Virus record (IMG/VR): IMGVR_UViG_3300021373_003347
Location: 1 to 49,469 of that record
From: a virus
DNA: 49,469 bases
Strand: one strand, 5' to 3'
Under the pieces are notes generated by a model. It was not told the origin of the DNA. It searched no databases and saw only the letters and a program-made list of their open reading frames with translations. The position numbers and the translations under genes were made by a program. Of the stretch, positions 1-7,359 are shown piece by piece; within the stretch, counting starts at the first letter, position 1; each line of letters begins with the position of its first letter.

Positions 1-216
1 ATAATTTGCCATATTTTCATCAACCACAAAACTTAGATCAAGTTCAGCATATTCGAGTCGATCCGCGGTCTCATACAAATTCCTAATAGGTGATGGCCGT
101 GCCACGGGTGACATTGTAACACCTGGGATAATTGTTCGTCGAGTAAAAAACTCAACATTTGGAAGGCGTGAAACTGCAACCTTAAAGGAGGTTGGATCAA
201 GATAATTTGTTTGCAT
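1..216 (-). CDS. Probable tail/baseplate structural protein, N-terminal part
   Basis: The reverse strand is open from an ATG at 216 to the window edge, giving 72 residues; the C-terminus lies outside. The N-terminus (MQTNYLDPTSFKV, then SRLPNVEFF, IPGV, and a final LSFVVDENMANY) resembles small T4-like and cyanophage virion proteins with the pattern F-x-x-x-x-RLPN-x-x-FF-x(n)-IPG, usually tail-tube or baseplate-like components. That family match is from memory and the exact role is inferred. AGGA lies 6 nt upstream of the ATG, and a TATAAATA late-type promoter lies 44 nt upstream on the same strand (267-260), as expected for a late structural gene. Confidence 0.6.
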   Translation of the reverse strand, partial: MQTNYLDPTSFKVAVSRLPNVEFFTRRTIIPGVTMSPVARPSPIRNLYETADRLEYAELDLSFVVDENMANY

Positions 217-228
217 GGTATTTTCCTA

Positions 229-256
229 TTGACATTTATATAGAATCAGTTAGTAT
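229..256 (+). promoter_or_regulatory. TTGACA promoter with conserved TAGAATCAG spacer
   Basis: TTGACA (229-234), 16-nt spacer ending TAGAATCAGT, then TAGTAT (251-256). One of six sites with the same spacer core. It points toward the FkbM gene at 386, leaving a leader of about 120 nt that contains a 21-codon ORF. It lies between the reverse gene and its reverse late promoter, so the two transcription programmes overlap here. Confidence 0.7.
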
Positions 257-259
257 GAG

Positions 260-267
260 TATTTATA
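260..267 (-). promoter_or_regulatory. T4-type late promoter
   Basis: The forward strand reads TATTTATA, so the reverse strand carries TATAAATA, the T4 late promoter consensus. It is 44 nt upstream of the reverse structural gene that starts at 216. Consensus from established T4 biology; use here is inferred. Confidence 0.55.
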
Positions 268-304
268 ATAAATAGCCAACATCAACAACCAAAAGTGGAA
301 AGTG

Positions 305-370
305 CATGGAGCCCGTATATTTGTGGGACGACCCGTGTGATGATTGCAGCCATTGGATTGGCAACTTATA
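305..370 (+). CDS. Possible 21-residue leader ORF
   Basis: A 21-codon ORF (begins MEPVYLWDD, then CDDC) lies in the leader between the 229 promoter and the FkbM gene. GTGGAAAG upstream could serve as a weak ribosome binding site. The composition is acidic with two cysteines in a CxxC pattern. It ends 15 nt before the next ATG. It could be a real micropeptide, a translational leader or chance; no family is recognised. Confidence 0.3.
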
Positions 371-385
371 ATATAGGAGACAATA

Positions 386-1084
386 ATGAGCGGCAAAGCA
401 TTGAATTTATTTATGGATACGAGTGATTTGTGTATGGTAAGCGTAGCTACAATGCATAGAGAATTTTTTGTCCGAAAAGATTATGAATGGTGGTATAAGG
501 TACAACCCGGTGATATATGTGTGGATGTAGGAGCATGCGTTGGTATGTTTACTGCCCATGCTCTCGACCGAGGTGCTAAAAAGGTTTATGCGATTGAACC
601 TAACCCAAAATTTTTAAAAGCAATCGTAAATAATACATGGCAGTATGTAATAGACGAGCCTGAACAAAAAGTTGTACCTATCCCATACGCAATTGGTTCA
701 GAAATGGGTCATACTGATAACGTATTTTATACCGATGAGTTTGAAGTAAAATCATTTGCATATTTCCTTGACAGATTCAATATTGATAAAATCGACTATC
801 TTAAAATTGATTGCGAAGGCGGAGAATATGATGTCTTATCAAAGGAAAATCTCGACTTCTGTATTAATAATGTAAAACACATTGCGGTTGAGTGTCACCT
901 TCGAGCATCAACTGATGGTCCTCAAAAATTCATTAAATTTAGAGAACAATTTCTTCGACCCCTTATTGATACATTGCAATTTGATATGAATTTCATGGAA
1001 GATACAATGAAAACTCGGATATGGAATGATGCTGATATTCATGCCATGCGGGGCGAGTTTATGATTTACCTAACAAAAAAGTAG
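386..1084 (+). CDS. FkbM-family SAM-dependent methyltransferase
   Basis: 232 residues. Motif I reads VDVGACVGMFT (about 47-57), followed by the acidic loop AIEPNP and the FkbM hallmark IDYLKIDCEGGEYDVL near 137-152. The family O-methylates sugars or small molecules using S-adenosylmethionine; marine T4-like phages often carry members near glycan or fibre genes. The start is supported by ATAGGAGACAATA just before the ATG. It stands alone behind its own promoter (229) and is followed by a second promoter whose TTGACA begins immediately after the stop codon. The substrate is unknown; a phage or host glycan is an inference. Confidence 0.8.
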   Translation: MSGKALNLFMDTSDLCMVSVATMHREFFVRKDYEWWYKVQPGDICVDVGACVGMFTAHALDRGAKKVYAIEPNPKFLKAIVNNTWQYVIDEPEQKVVPIPYAIGSEMGHTDNVFYTDEFEVKSFAYFLDRFNIDKIDYLKIDCEGGEYDVLSKENLDFCINNVKHIAVECHLRASTDGPQKFIKFREQFLRPLIDTLQFDMNFMEDTMKTRIWNDADIHAMRGEFMIYLTKK

Positions 1085-1113
1085 TTGACAAGTTCTGAAA
1101 ACTTTGTTAGTAT
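1085..1113 (+). promoter_or_regulatory. TTGACA/TAGTAT promoter for topoisomerase
   Basis: TTGACA (1085-1090), 17-nt spacer, TAGTAT (1108-1113), starting directly after the FkbM stop and 30 nt before the topoisomerase ATG, which is preceded by a downstream AAGGA. The spacer lacks the TAGAATCAG element seen at six other sites. Confidence 0.65.
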
Positions 1114-1142
1114 GGTATAAGATAACTAAGGAATGATTCTAT

Positions 1143-2972
1143 ATGTCTGAACAATTTAAAATTTTAACTGCTCGCCAACACGTCCGTGAACGTATCGGAA
1201 TGTATATGGGTTCAAGTGCAAAAGAACAGGTTGAGCGGTTTGTTCTCGGTGAGTGGAAAAATGCCACATACGTACCTGCATTGTCAAAAATGATTGATGA
1301 GATACTCGACAACTCACTTGATGAAGCAATTCGTACAAATTTCAAATTCGCAAACCGTATTAATGTATCTGTGACCGATGATAAAGTAATCGTTACGGAC
1401 AACGGTCGTGGTATTCCACAAGAACTGGTGTACGATGAAACATCCGATACAAAAATTGCTCGAGCAACTGCGGCATGGACAAGAGTTAATGCTGGTACAT
1501 CGTTTGATGATGAACGCGTAACAATCGGTACAAACGGTGTCGGTTCAGCGGCAACCAATTTCCTATCAAAGAAATTTGTCGGTAAGACTTGGTCAAATAA
1601 CAATATGCTTATTGTTGAATGTAAGAACGGTGCCGAGACTATTAATGAAAAGAATGGTCAACGTGAAGGCAATGGTACTGAGGTATCATTTATACCTGAC
1701 TTTGACTTGTTTGAAGTTAATAACCTTTCTGAACTTGATACAATTGTATTACTTGAAGATCGGTTGATTTCATTGCAAATGGCATTTCCTGAGATCTCGT
1801 TTTCGTTTAATAAGAAACGTATTAAGGTCAACAACCTCAAAAAATATGCCGATATGTTTGTAAAAGATGGCAGTGATGTTATCATTGAGAAATCATACAA
1901 CTTATCCTTTTTCTTTGCGGGTTCAGTTGATGGGTTCCGTTCAAACTCATTTGTTAATGGTGTGAATACTCGTCAAGGTGGTACTTATGTTGATTGGATA
2001 ATGCATAACGTAATTACTCAATTGGCTGTTATGATTAAACGGAAACACCGTATTGAAGTCGGTAATATGACAATTAAAAATGGTTTGACCATGGTTATGT
2101 TTGCTCGAAACTTCACCAATCCAAAGTTTGATTCTCAAACAAAGGAACGGTTAACAAACCCAATGGGTAATGTCAAAGAACACTACACAGAAGCAAACGT
2201 AAAAGATGCTTTATTCTTTGCTCGTAAGATCATGGCAACACCGTCAATTATTGAACCAATTATCGAAGCACAGCTTGCAAAGAAACAGGCTGCTGATAAA
2301 CGTGCCGCTACAATTGCTCAAAAGAATTTGAGAAAAGTCAAAGTTGCAAAGCACATCTCTGCTAACAAACCAAACTCAACACTGAAAATTGTTGAAGGTG
2401 ACTCGGCAATGGGTTTCTTACTCAAAGTACGTGATCCTGATACGGTTGGTGCATATCCATTGCGTGGTGTTATTATGAACACGTGGGATATGAAACCTGC
2501 GGATGTGCTAAAGAACAAAGAATTGTCAGAATTGGTTGCGGTTCTAAACCTCGACATTAACAATCCAAATTCTATTGATAATATGTCATATGAATCAATT
2601 GCAACATTAACCGATGCTGACCACGATGGTATTGGCCACATCAGTCCGTTGCTGATTGCATTCTTTTACAAATTTTGGCCGCGGTTGTTATCTGAGAAAC
2701 GTGTTAAAATCACACGTACTCCAATTATGATTTCAACTAAAGGCAAAGACATTAAATGGTTCTACACATATGAAGATGCTTCAAAGTTCAAACAAGAACA
2801 AACAAATTGGAAGCACCGTTATATCAAAGGCCTAGGCAGCTTGACCGAAGATGAATATGATACCATTATTAATAAACCGGTTTATGATACGGTTACGGTT
2901 GATGATGCATCAGTATTCCAAATGATGTTCGGTAAAGACTCAACCTTGCGTAAGGAGTATATGTTCGCATGA
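1143..2972 (+). CDS. 39: DNA topoisomerase II large subunit (GyrB-like, T4 gp39/gp60 type)
   Basis: 609 residues. The GHKL ATPase domain shows the N-box IDEILDNSLDEA, the G1 box TDNGRGIP and GTNGVGSAATN. A transducer region follows, then a TOPRIM domain with VEGDSAMGF (near 417) and TDADHDG (near 489), supplying the Mg-binding Glu and Asp residues. It is the ATPase and metal-binding half of a type II topoisomerase that acts on phage DNA with the gp52-like partner at 3157. In T4 the TOPRIM part is split into gp39 and gp60 with a translational bypass; here both are in one uninterrupted frame. The product name is certain from motifs; the T4 symbol is by analogy. Confidence 0.95.
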   Translation: MSEQFKILTARQHVRERIGMYMGSSAKEQVERFVLGEWKNATYVPALSKMIDEILDNSLDEAIRTNFKFANRINVSVTDDKVIVTDNGRGIPQELVYDETSDTKIARATAAWTRVNAGTSFDDERVTIGTNGVGSAATNFLSKKFVGKTWSNNNMLIVECKNGAETINEKNGQREGNGTEVSFIPDFDLFEVNNLSELDTIVLLEDRLISLQMAFPEISFSFNKKRIKVNNLKKYADMFVKDGSDVIIEKSYNLSFFFAGSVDGFRSNSFVNGVNTRQGGTYVDWIMHNVITQLAVMIKRKHRIEVGNMTIKNGLTMVMFARNFTNPKFDSQTKERLTNPMGNVKEHYTEANVKDALFFARKIMATPSIIEPIIEAQLAKKQAADKRAATIAQKNLRKVKVAKHISANKPNSTLKIVEGDSAMGFLLKVRDPDTVGAYPLRGVIMNTWDMKPADVLKNKELSELVAVLNLDINNPNSIDNMSYESIATLTDADHDGIGHISPLLIAFFYKFWPRLLSEKRVKITRTPIMISTKGKDIKWFYTYEDASKFKQEQTNWKHRYIKGLGSLTEDEYDTIINKPVYDTVTVDDASVFQMMFGKDSTLRKEYMFA

Positions 2973-3121
2973 TTTTATGGTATGACATATTGTTAGCTAT
3001 TTTGTTTGCATGGATAATGCTCAACCTATTCTTTGCACCATTCATTGGACCCATCATGGCATACTTTGCTTATGAAGGTTGGATGGTGTACTGTAATTAT
3101 CGGTTGACAAACCAGGTTTAA
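2969..3121 (+). CDS. Small two-segment membrane protein
   Basis: 50 residues, starting on an ATGA overlap with the topoisomerase stop codon. The sequence is almost entirely hydrophobic from residue 6 to about 35 (LLAILFAWIMLNLFFAPF, then a second stretch after a glycine), so one or two membrane spans are likely, with a short polar tail (CNYRLTNQ). The 3' end contains the TTGACA of the next promoter. Coupled translation with the topoisomerase is evident. No family is recognised. Confidence 0.6.
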   Translation: MILWYDILLAILFAWIMLNLFFAPFIGPIMAYFAYEGWMVYCNYRLTNQV

Positions 3122-3132
3122 TGTTGTAGAAT
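3104..3132 (+). promoter_or_regulatory. TTGACA/TAGAAT promoter for gp52-like gene
   Basis: TTGACA (3104-3109), 17-nt spacer, TAGAAT (3127-3132), overlapping the end of the small membrane protein. An AAAGGA ribosome binding site and the gp52-like ATG follow within 25 nt. Confidence 0.6.
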
Positions 3133-3156
3133 GGATAGAATCATAAAGGAATTACT

Positions 3157-4497
3157 ATGAGCGTTTTAGATTTTGTTGAAGATCAACACCAATACCCAAT
3201 TAGCGCCGTTGCTAAAAACGAATGGTTATCATTTGCAATGTATACGGTTGAGTCGAGAGCAATCCCAAATATGATTGATGGGTTGAAACCAGTACAACGG
3301 TTTTATTTGTACTCCTCATTGCTAAACTCTAAATCAGATTTCAAAAAGGTATCTGCTGTTGCTGGTATCATTTCTGATTACGGCTACAATCACGGTGAAA
3401 CATCAGCGGCAGGTGCCGGTCAATTGATGGCAGCAACATGGAATAACAATATTTGTTTAGTTGAAGGCCGTGGGTCATTTGGTACTCGACTTGTTCAAGA
3501 ACCTGGTGCGGCACGTTATGTATATACTCGTGTCCATGAAAATTTCAAAACATATATCAAAGATTTGGAATTGTCACCTGAACATAATGATCCTGAGCAT
3601 GAGCCGCCAGCATTCTACCTGCCAGTTATTCCTTTGGTATTGGCAAATGGAACTAAAGGAATTGCAACTGGTTTCGCAACAAACATTCTTCCGCGGTCAA
3701 AAAACGATCTCTCTCGTGCTTGCGATGAATACTTGTCGAGTGGTAACATATCGAGAAGACTTCCAGTGTCCTTTCCTGATTTCAATGGTACAGTTACATA
3801 TGATTCTATCGAAGATAAGTATTCTGTTAATGGTGTTTTCAGTAAACCAACCAAAACAACAATGACAATCACTGAAGTACCATACGGTTTTGACCGTGAA
3901 GGTTACGTTAAGGTTCTCGATAAACTTGAGGAAGATGGTGACATTGTATCATATGAAGATTTATGTGATAAAACTGGTTTTCGTTTTGATGTTAAATTAA
4001 AACAAAAAGGTAGTTCAGATTGGGATAACGATAAAATATATCGTAAGTTCAAATTATCAAAGCCACTCACCGAAAATATTACTGTTATTGATTTTAATGG
4101 TAAACTCCGTGAGTACAAAAATGAACTTGATCTCATTAAAGATTTTTGTGATTACCGTTTGGGTATTCTCAATGCTCGTATTGAATTGCGTAAACAAGAA
4201 GCAATCGAATTAGCACGTTGGTTACGTGTTAAAATGGAATTCATCCAAGCAGTACTTGATGATAAAATTGTATTCAAGAACCGCAAGAAAAAAGATGTCG
4301 CCGAGCAAATCCTTAATGTCACCTCAGCATTACCAGAAGATGCTGATAAGTTACTCGCAATTAACATTATGAGCCTAACTGATGAAATGGTACAAAAGCT
4401 TGCCAAGGAAATCAAAGAAGCTGAAACTGATTTGCGGTATTGGAACAATACAACTGCAAAGAAACAATTTGAGCTTGATCTTAAAGAGGTGGCATAA
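3157..4497 (+). CDS. 52: DNA topoisomerase II medium subunit (GyrA-like, T4 gp52 type)
   Basis: 446 residues, close to T4 gp52. The N-terminal winged-helix DNA cleavage domain includes GLKPVQRF (42-49) and the catalytic region GAARYVYTRV, placing the active-site tyrosine at about Y121. A C-terminal coiled-coil region rich in charged residues follows; there is no GyrA-type beta-pinwheel, as in T4. It cleaves and rejoins DNA together with the large subunit at 1143. It has its own promoter at 3104 and the next gene starts on the A of its stop codon (TAATG), so the two are translationally coupled. Confidence 0.95.
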   Translation: MSVLDFVEDQHQYPISAVAKNEWLSFAMYTVESRAIPNMIDGLKPVQRFYLYSSLLNSKSDFKKVSAVAGIISDYGYNHGETSAAGAGQLMAATWNNNICLVEGRGSFGTRLVQEPGAARYVYTRVHENFKTYIKDLELSPEHNDPEHEPPAFYLPVIPLVLANGTKGIATGFATNILPRSKNDLSRACDEYLSSGNISRRLPVSFPDFNGTVTYDSIEDKYSVNGVFSKPTKTTMTITEVPYGFDREGYVKVLDKLEEDGDIVSYEDLCDKTGFRFDVKLKQKGSSDWDNDKIYRKFKLSKPLTENITVIDFNGKLREYKNELDLIKDFCDYRLGILNARIELRKQEAIELARWLRVKMEFIQAVLDDKIVFKNRKKKDVAEQILNVTSALPEDADKLLAINIMSLTDEMVQKLAKEIKEAETDLRYWNNTTAKKQFELDLKEVA

Positions 4498-4901
4498 TGT
4501 TTTATGTCTCATATGATAAACCAGCAAAAATACCTGATGCCATGATGGACCGTGCTGTTGCGTTTGCATCAGAGTTCCTTGAAATCGAAGGTGAAATGGA
4601 AGTGTTATTTAATGGTGAGTTCGATAATGATTGTTTTGGTTATGTTGAATACGACCCTGAGGATCTTGAGCTGTGTGTTTATATTGATGGAAAAAACCAG
4701 CAAGACCAGATCCTCACTACTTTCTTCCATGAAATGGTACACGTTAAACAATACCTAAAAGGTGAGCTTGTTTCAGGTATCGGTAAGAAACCGTCACGTT
4801 GGTATGGTAAAACATTTGATGGTGATTATTATAATTCACCATGGGAACAAGAAGCCTTCGAATTAGAAAAGATTATGTTTGATTGCTTTAAATCCTATTG
4901 A
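4497..4901 (+). CDS. HExxH zinc-metalloprotease-like protein
   Basis: 134 residues. It carries FFHEMVHVKQY with H78-E79-H82, the zincin signature, and a downstream acidic region WEQEAFE that could supply the third ligand, as in SprT/WSS1-type small zincins. The start overlaps the topoisomerase stop by one base. A clear relative lies at 5448 (HELVHVKQY and WWETEA), so this is a two-member family in one neighbourhood. Whether it cuts protein is unproven; phages carry similar small zincin-like proteins of unknown target. The first 30 residues are amphipathic helix and there is no signal peptide. Confidence 0.7.
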   Translation: MFYVSYDKPAKIPDAMMDRAVAFASEFLEIEGEMEVLFNGEFDNDCFGYVEYDPEDLELCVYIDGKNQQDQILTTFFHEMVHVKQYLKGELVSGIGKKPSRWYGKTFDGDYYNSPWEQEAFELEKIMFDCFKSY

Positions 4902-4926
4902 CATTCAAAATAGAATCAGTTATAAT
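4898..4926 (+). promoter_or_regulatory. TTGACA promoter with conserved TAGAATCAG spacer
   Basis: TTGACA (4898-4903), 17-nt spacer ending TAGAATCAGT, perfect TATAAT (4921-4926). It starts inside the stop region of the HExxH gene and serves the Api92-like gene at 4952, which has AAAGGAG before its ATG. Confidence 0.75.
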
Positions 4927-4951
4927 AACATAATAACAAAGGAGAAACAGC

Positions 4952-5458
4952 ATGCCCAATTGGTGTATGAATGATATTGAAATAAGCGGACCGACTGATT
5001 TAATCACTGAGATTTTTGAAAAGGCTCAAGATCAAGGTGGTTTACTTCAACAACTCGTACCTCTTAAGGAAGATGAATCAATCGGAATCGGTGACCAGCT
5101 TGAAGCATGGGGTACTAAATGGGATGTTGATCCTGAGAACCTAGAACTTGATGTTGTAAACGCTAATACACTTCGTATTGTTGGTACTGTCGATTCTGCA
5201 TGGGGTCCACCAATCACCGCATTGGAAACATTCGCCACCCTTAACAAAGACTGTTCTGTTGATTTGAAATATTGGGAGTCAGGCATTGGGTTTGTTGGGC
5301 AATTTAATTCTGAAACAATGGAAGACGAGTATTACGAATATAATTTGGAAGACCGTTCGTCAATTGATGAAATTCCTGATGATTTGCTAGAACATTTTAG
5401 CATTGAAGAAGAATATAACGAATACCTTGAAGACTTTGATTACGAAGATGATGATTAA
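4952..5458 (+). CDS. Api92-like protein with ferredoxin-like domain (DUF1281/YubB type)
   Basis: 168 residues. The start MPNWCMNDIEISGP is the hallmark of Api92/YubB-like phage and plasmid proteins, whose first residues form a strand of a ferredoxin-like fold. A WGTKWD and SAWGPP/Y..SG pattern follows, as is usual in the family. The C-terminal 40 residues are extremely acidic (many Glu, Asp and Tyr, ending DYEDDD). The molecular function of the family is unknown. It has a strong upstream promoter and a good ribosome binding site, so high expression early in infection is likely. Confidence 0.75.
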   Translation: MPNWCMNDIEISGPTDLITEIFEKAQDQGGLLQQLVPLKEDESIGIGDQLEAWGTKWDVDPENLELDVVNANTLRIVGTVDSAWGPPITALETFATLNKDCSVDLKYWESGIGFVGQFNSETMEDEYYEYNLEDRSSIDEIPDDLLEHFSIEEEYNEYLEDFDYEDDD

Positions 5459-5822
5459 AACTAATCTTGATAATGAAGATCTGGTAAAAAAGTTTGTTGC
5501 ATTTTGTTGTAACAATCTAAACGTGTTCCCAGAGCAAATCGTCCTCGAAGCTGAGGATGAGCTCGAAGGCAATGGTATATGTGTTGATATAGAAAAAGGT
5601 TATTATCTGATTTTGGTAAAAACCATTAATCGTAATATCACGGAAATATTTTCAACCATTGCTCACGAGCTTGTTCACGTTAAACAATATGAGTTTGATG
5701 ATCTTAATGCTGCATTACAAACTGACACAGAATACGAAACTTGTTGGTGGGAAACTGAGGCACGTGAAAAATCTAAAGAATTAATTACAGAATTTGTTAA
5801 AATAATTGAAATTAACCATTGA
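5448..5822 (+). CDS. HExxH zinc-metalloprotease-like protein, second copy
   Basis: About 124 residues from the paired ATG codons at 5448/5451. A longer in-frame ATG at 5403 exists, but alignment with the relative at 4497 supports the later start. It carries IAHELVHVKQY (H73-E74-H77) and WWETEA, matching HEMVHVKQY and WEQEA in the other copy. The start overlaps the end of the Api92-like gene, so translation is coupled. A small zincin-like protein of unknown substrate. The copies diverge strongly outside the motif, which suggests an old duplication. Confidence 0.65.
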   Translation: MMIKTNLDNEDLVKKFVAFCCNNLNVFPEQIVLEAEDELEGNGICVDIEKGYYLILVKTINRNITEIFSTIAHELVHVKQYEFDDLNAALQTDTEYETCWWETEAREKSKELITEFVKIIEINH

Positions 5823-5847
5823 CAAATGCTTTAGAATCAGTTATTAT
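5819..5847 (+). promoter_or_regulatory. TTGACA promoter with conserved TAGAATCAG spacer
   Basis: TTGACA (5819-5824), 17-nt spacer, TATTAT (5842-5847). The sequence from TTGACA through TTAT is identical to the site at 38593 over more than 25 nt, far more than a promoter needs. Confidence 0.75.
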
Positions 5848-5874
5848 GGAATAATCAAATAAAGGAAACTATCT

Positions 5875-6099
5875 ATGAACATTACATTCTTTGAACAAAC
5901 TGCCGCACAAAAAATCGTTTCATCCTTTGGCCGTAAAATGATGTGGGCATCTGAATCAGGTGAATTTATGAACATTCCGTTACCTATCCTGAATTCCTTT
6001 TCGGATGTAGGTGAGCATCTTGCTGAAACTGCATCTATGAAAGGTCTTAGTGAAGCACAACTAATGACCGTTCGTTATGCTAAAAGATTGATTGGATAA
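5875..6099 (+). CDS. Hypothetical 74-residue phage protein
   Basis: Small soluble protein starting MNITFFEQTAA, with AAAGGAAACT upstream of its ATG and its own strong promoter at 5819. Mostly helical with no recognisable motif. The stop codon sits 4 nt before the start of the next gene, so the two form a unit. No family is recognised. Confidence 0.6.
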   Translation: MNITFFEQTAAQKIVSSFGRKMMWASESGEFMNIPLPILNSFSDVGEHLAETASMKGLSEAQLMTVRYAKRLIG

Positions 6100-6103
6100 T
6101 AAA

Positions 6104-6568
6104 ATGAAAAATTTAGTATTTCTAACCGCGCTGACTGTTGCAACACCAGTCTTTGCAAACGAAACTCCGACTAACGTGAGAGTGTTTGACCATACAAAGC
6201 AAGCACGTTCCGTTCAGATTGTTGAAAAGCTCGTTTGTAATGATGTGAAAGTACCGATTTACGAGACGGTACAATCCCAAGGTGATGCCGCAGGTGGTGC
6301 TCTTGCAGGTATGATTATCGGAGGTATCCTAGGTAAAGGAGTATCAGGTAACGATGATGGTGCAGCAGTCGGCGCGGTAATTGGAGGATTGGTTGGTGCA
6401 GATCAAGGATCACGACCAAAAACACAACAACGTATTGTTGGTTATGAATGGACTGAACAATGTGATGTTGTTGAATATCGAGATACCGTAAACGCCGACG
6501 TGTATTCGCACTCGACGATTAGATTTTTTATTGACGGTAAACGATACGTTCTTAATTTTCAAAGATAG
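6104..6568 (+). CDS. Secreted glycine-zipper (2TM) envelope protein
   Basis: About 154 residues from the ATG at 6104; an in-frame ATG at 6092 exists but GGAT spacing and the signal peptide favour 6104. The first 19 residues form a classical signal peptide (KNLVFLTALTVATPVFA, cleavage after ALA-like FA). A glycine-zipper hairpin follows around residues 63-105 (GGALAGMIIGGILG, then GAAVGAVIGGLVGA), as in Rick_17kDa/YcfJ-like outer-membrane proteins, flanked by two Cys-containing strands. It probably sits in the host outer membrane or periplasm; a role in envelope change or superinfection exclusion is an inference. Its stop codon shares one base with the tRNA that follows. Confidence 0.75.
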   Translation: MKNLVFLTALTVATPVFANETPTNVRVFDHTKQARSVQIVEKLVCNDVKVPIYETVQSQGDAAGGALAGMIIGGILGKGVSGNDDGAAVGAVIGGLVGADQGSRPKTQQRIVGYEWTEQCDVVEYRDTVNADVYSHSTIRFFIDGKRYVLNFQR

Positions 6569-6642
6569 GTCTCTTAGCTCAGCAGGATTAGAGCAAGTGC
6601 CTTCTAAGCACTAGGTCGTAGGTTCGAGTCCTACAGAGATCA
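6568..6642 (+). tRNA. tRNA-Arg (anticodon UCU)
   Basis: The acceptor stem GGTCTCT pairs with AGAGATC (one G-U), followed by discriminator A and an encoded CCA to 6645. The anticodon stem AGTGC/GCACT holds loop CTTCTAA with anticodon TCT at 6603-6605, reading AGA. The T arm contains GGTTCGAGTCC. The first base coincides with the last base of the upstream stop codon, so RNase P processing trims the mRNA exactly at its stop. AGA codons are common in AT-rich phage genes, which fits a codon-supply role. Confidence 0.95.
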
Positions 6643-6660
6643 CCAAATAAAGGAATAACA

Positions 6661-6852
6661 ATGTGGGTTTTAGTGTTCGTATATATGTACGATGAAATAC
6701 CTTACGTAGAACTTGTCAGCAAACATACTAATATGTATGAGTGCTTTTATGCACGTGAAGATCTAAGTTCTGACGTTGGTAAAGGCGATGGTTATTTTGA
6801 AGCAGGTCAACAAGCAATTTGCATTTATAAAGGTGAAAAAGATGGCATTTAA
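6661..6852 (+). CDS. Hypothetical 63-residue protein
   Basis: Begins 15 nt after the tRNA CCA end, with AAAGGAATAACA as ribosome binding site. The N-terminus is hydrophobic (MWVLVFVYMYDE) but short, followed by a mixed sequence with single cysteines at YECFY and AICIY. It overlaps the next gene by 11 nt. No family is recognised; the pattern resembles small phage proteins with an N-terminal beta strand rather than a membrane protein. Confidence 0.6.
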   Translation: MWVLVFVYMYDEIPYVELVSKHTNMYECFYAREDLSSDVGKGDGYFEAGQQAICIYKGEKDGI

Positions 6853-7135
6853 AGCTAATGATATTGTAACAGTAATTACACAAAACGGTGAATACGTAGG
6901 TAAACTAATATCACAAGATGGCTCAACAGTTGAGCTAAAAAATCCTAGGTTCCTCACAATGAGTGAACAAGGTATGGGTTTTTCAAATGGAATTGCTATG
7001 ACAGGTGAACAAGATCCTAAGGAATGTGTATTATATAACATTTCATTAGTAGTTAAAACAAATGAAGAGGTTGCTAACGCATACCGACAAATGACGAGTG
7101 GTTTGGTTACACCACAATCAAGCTTAATTGTATAG
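6842..7135 (+). CDS. Small barrel (LSm/SH3-like) phage protein
   Basis: 97 residues from the ATG at 6842, chosen because AAAGGTG lies 6 nt upstream; longer frames start inside the previous gene. Residues 5-45 (NDIVTVITQNGEYVGKL, then DGSTVELKNPRFL) have the strand pattern of LSm/Hfq-like small barrels common in T4-like phages, where they are of unknown function. A helical tail ends the protein. The fold is inferred from the alternation pattern only. It is in a run with the genes on both sides. Confidence 0.55.
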   Translation: MAFKANDIVTVITQNGEYVGKLISQDGSTVELKNPRFLTMSEQGMGFSNGIAMTGEQDPKECVLYNISLVVKTNEEVANAYRQMTSGLVTPQSSLIV

Positions 7136-7144
7136 GAGAATATT

Positions 7145-7351
7145 ATGATTCATCAAGAATACACAATAGAAGCACTACGCTCACACGCAAGAGGTCATAT
7201 TGATAAGCATAAGTATAATGTTGAAGTTTATCTTAATAACCCAGCAGGTGTAGGTGAACACCCCGACGTATTTGAAGCAATGGAAACAGAAATCCTTGAA
7301 ATTGCAAAATACCAGGATGTACTTGATATGTTGGATAAGTACTTTACATAA
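7145..7351 (+). CDS. Hypothetical 68-residue helical protein
   Basis: Acidic helical protein starting MIHQEYTIEALRSHARGHIDKH, with TAGGAGAATATT as a strong ribosome binding site. A PAGVGEHPDVFEAME segment links two helices. Similar short proteins are widespread in marine T4-like phages without known role, from memory. Its stop codon lies within a TATAAATA-like late promoter (CATAAATA). Confidence 0.6.
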   Translation: MIHQEYTIEALRSHARGHIDKHKYNVEVYLNNPAGVGEHPDVFEAMETEILEIAKYQDVLDMLDKYFT

Positions 7352-7354
7352 ATA
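7347..7354 (+). promoter_or_regulatory. Possible weak late promoter (CATAAATA)
   Basis: One mismatch to TATAAATA. The site contains the stop codon of the upstream gene and lies 6 nt before the first possible ATG of the epimerase, which would leave almost no leader. It may therefore be coincidental or give a leaderless transcript. Confidence 0.25.
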
Positions 7355-7359
7355 TTAGT

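Noticed and set aside
1139-1603. Reverse 154-codon ORF over the topoisomerase gene
   Set aside because: Serine-rich antisense shadow of a strongly conserved ATPase domain without promoter or ribosome binding site.
5403-5447. Upstream start for the second HExxH protein
   Set aside because: The extra 15 residues read inside the Asp/Glu-rich end of the Api92-like gene, and the related protein aligns from the later ATG pair.
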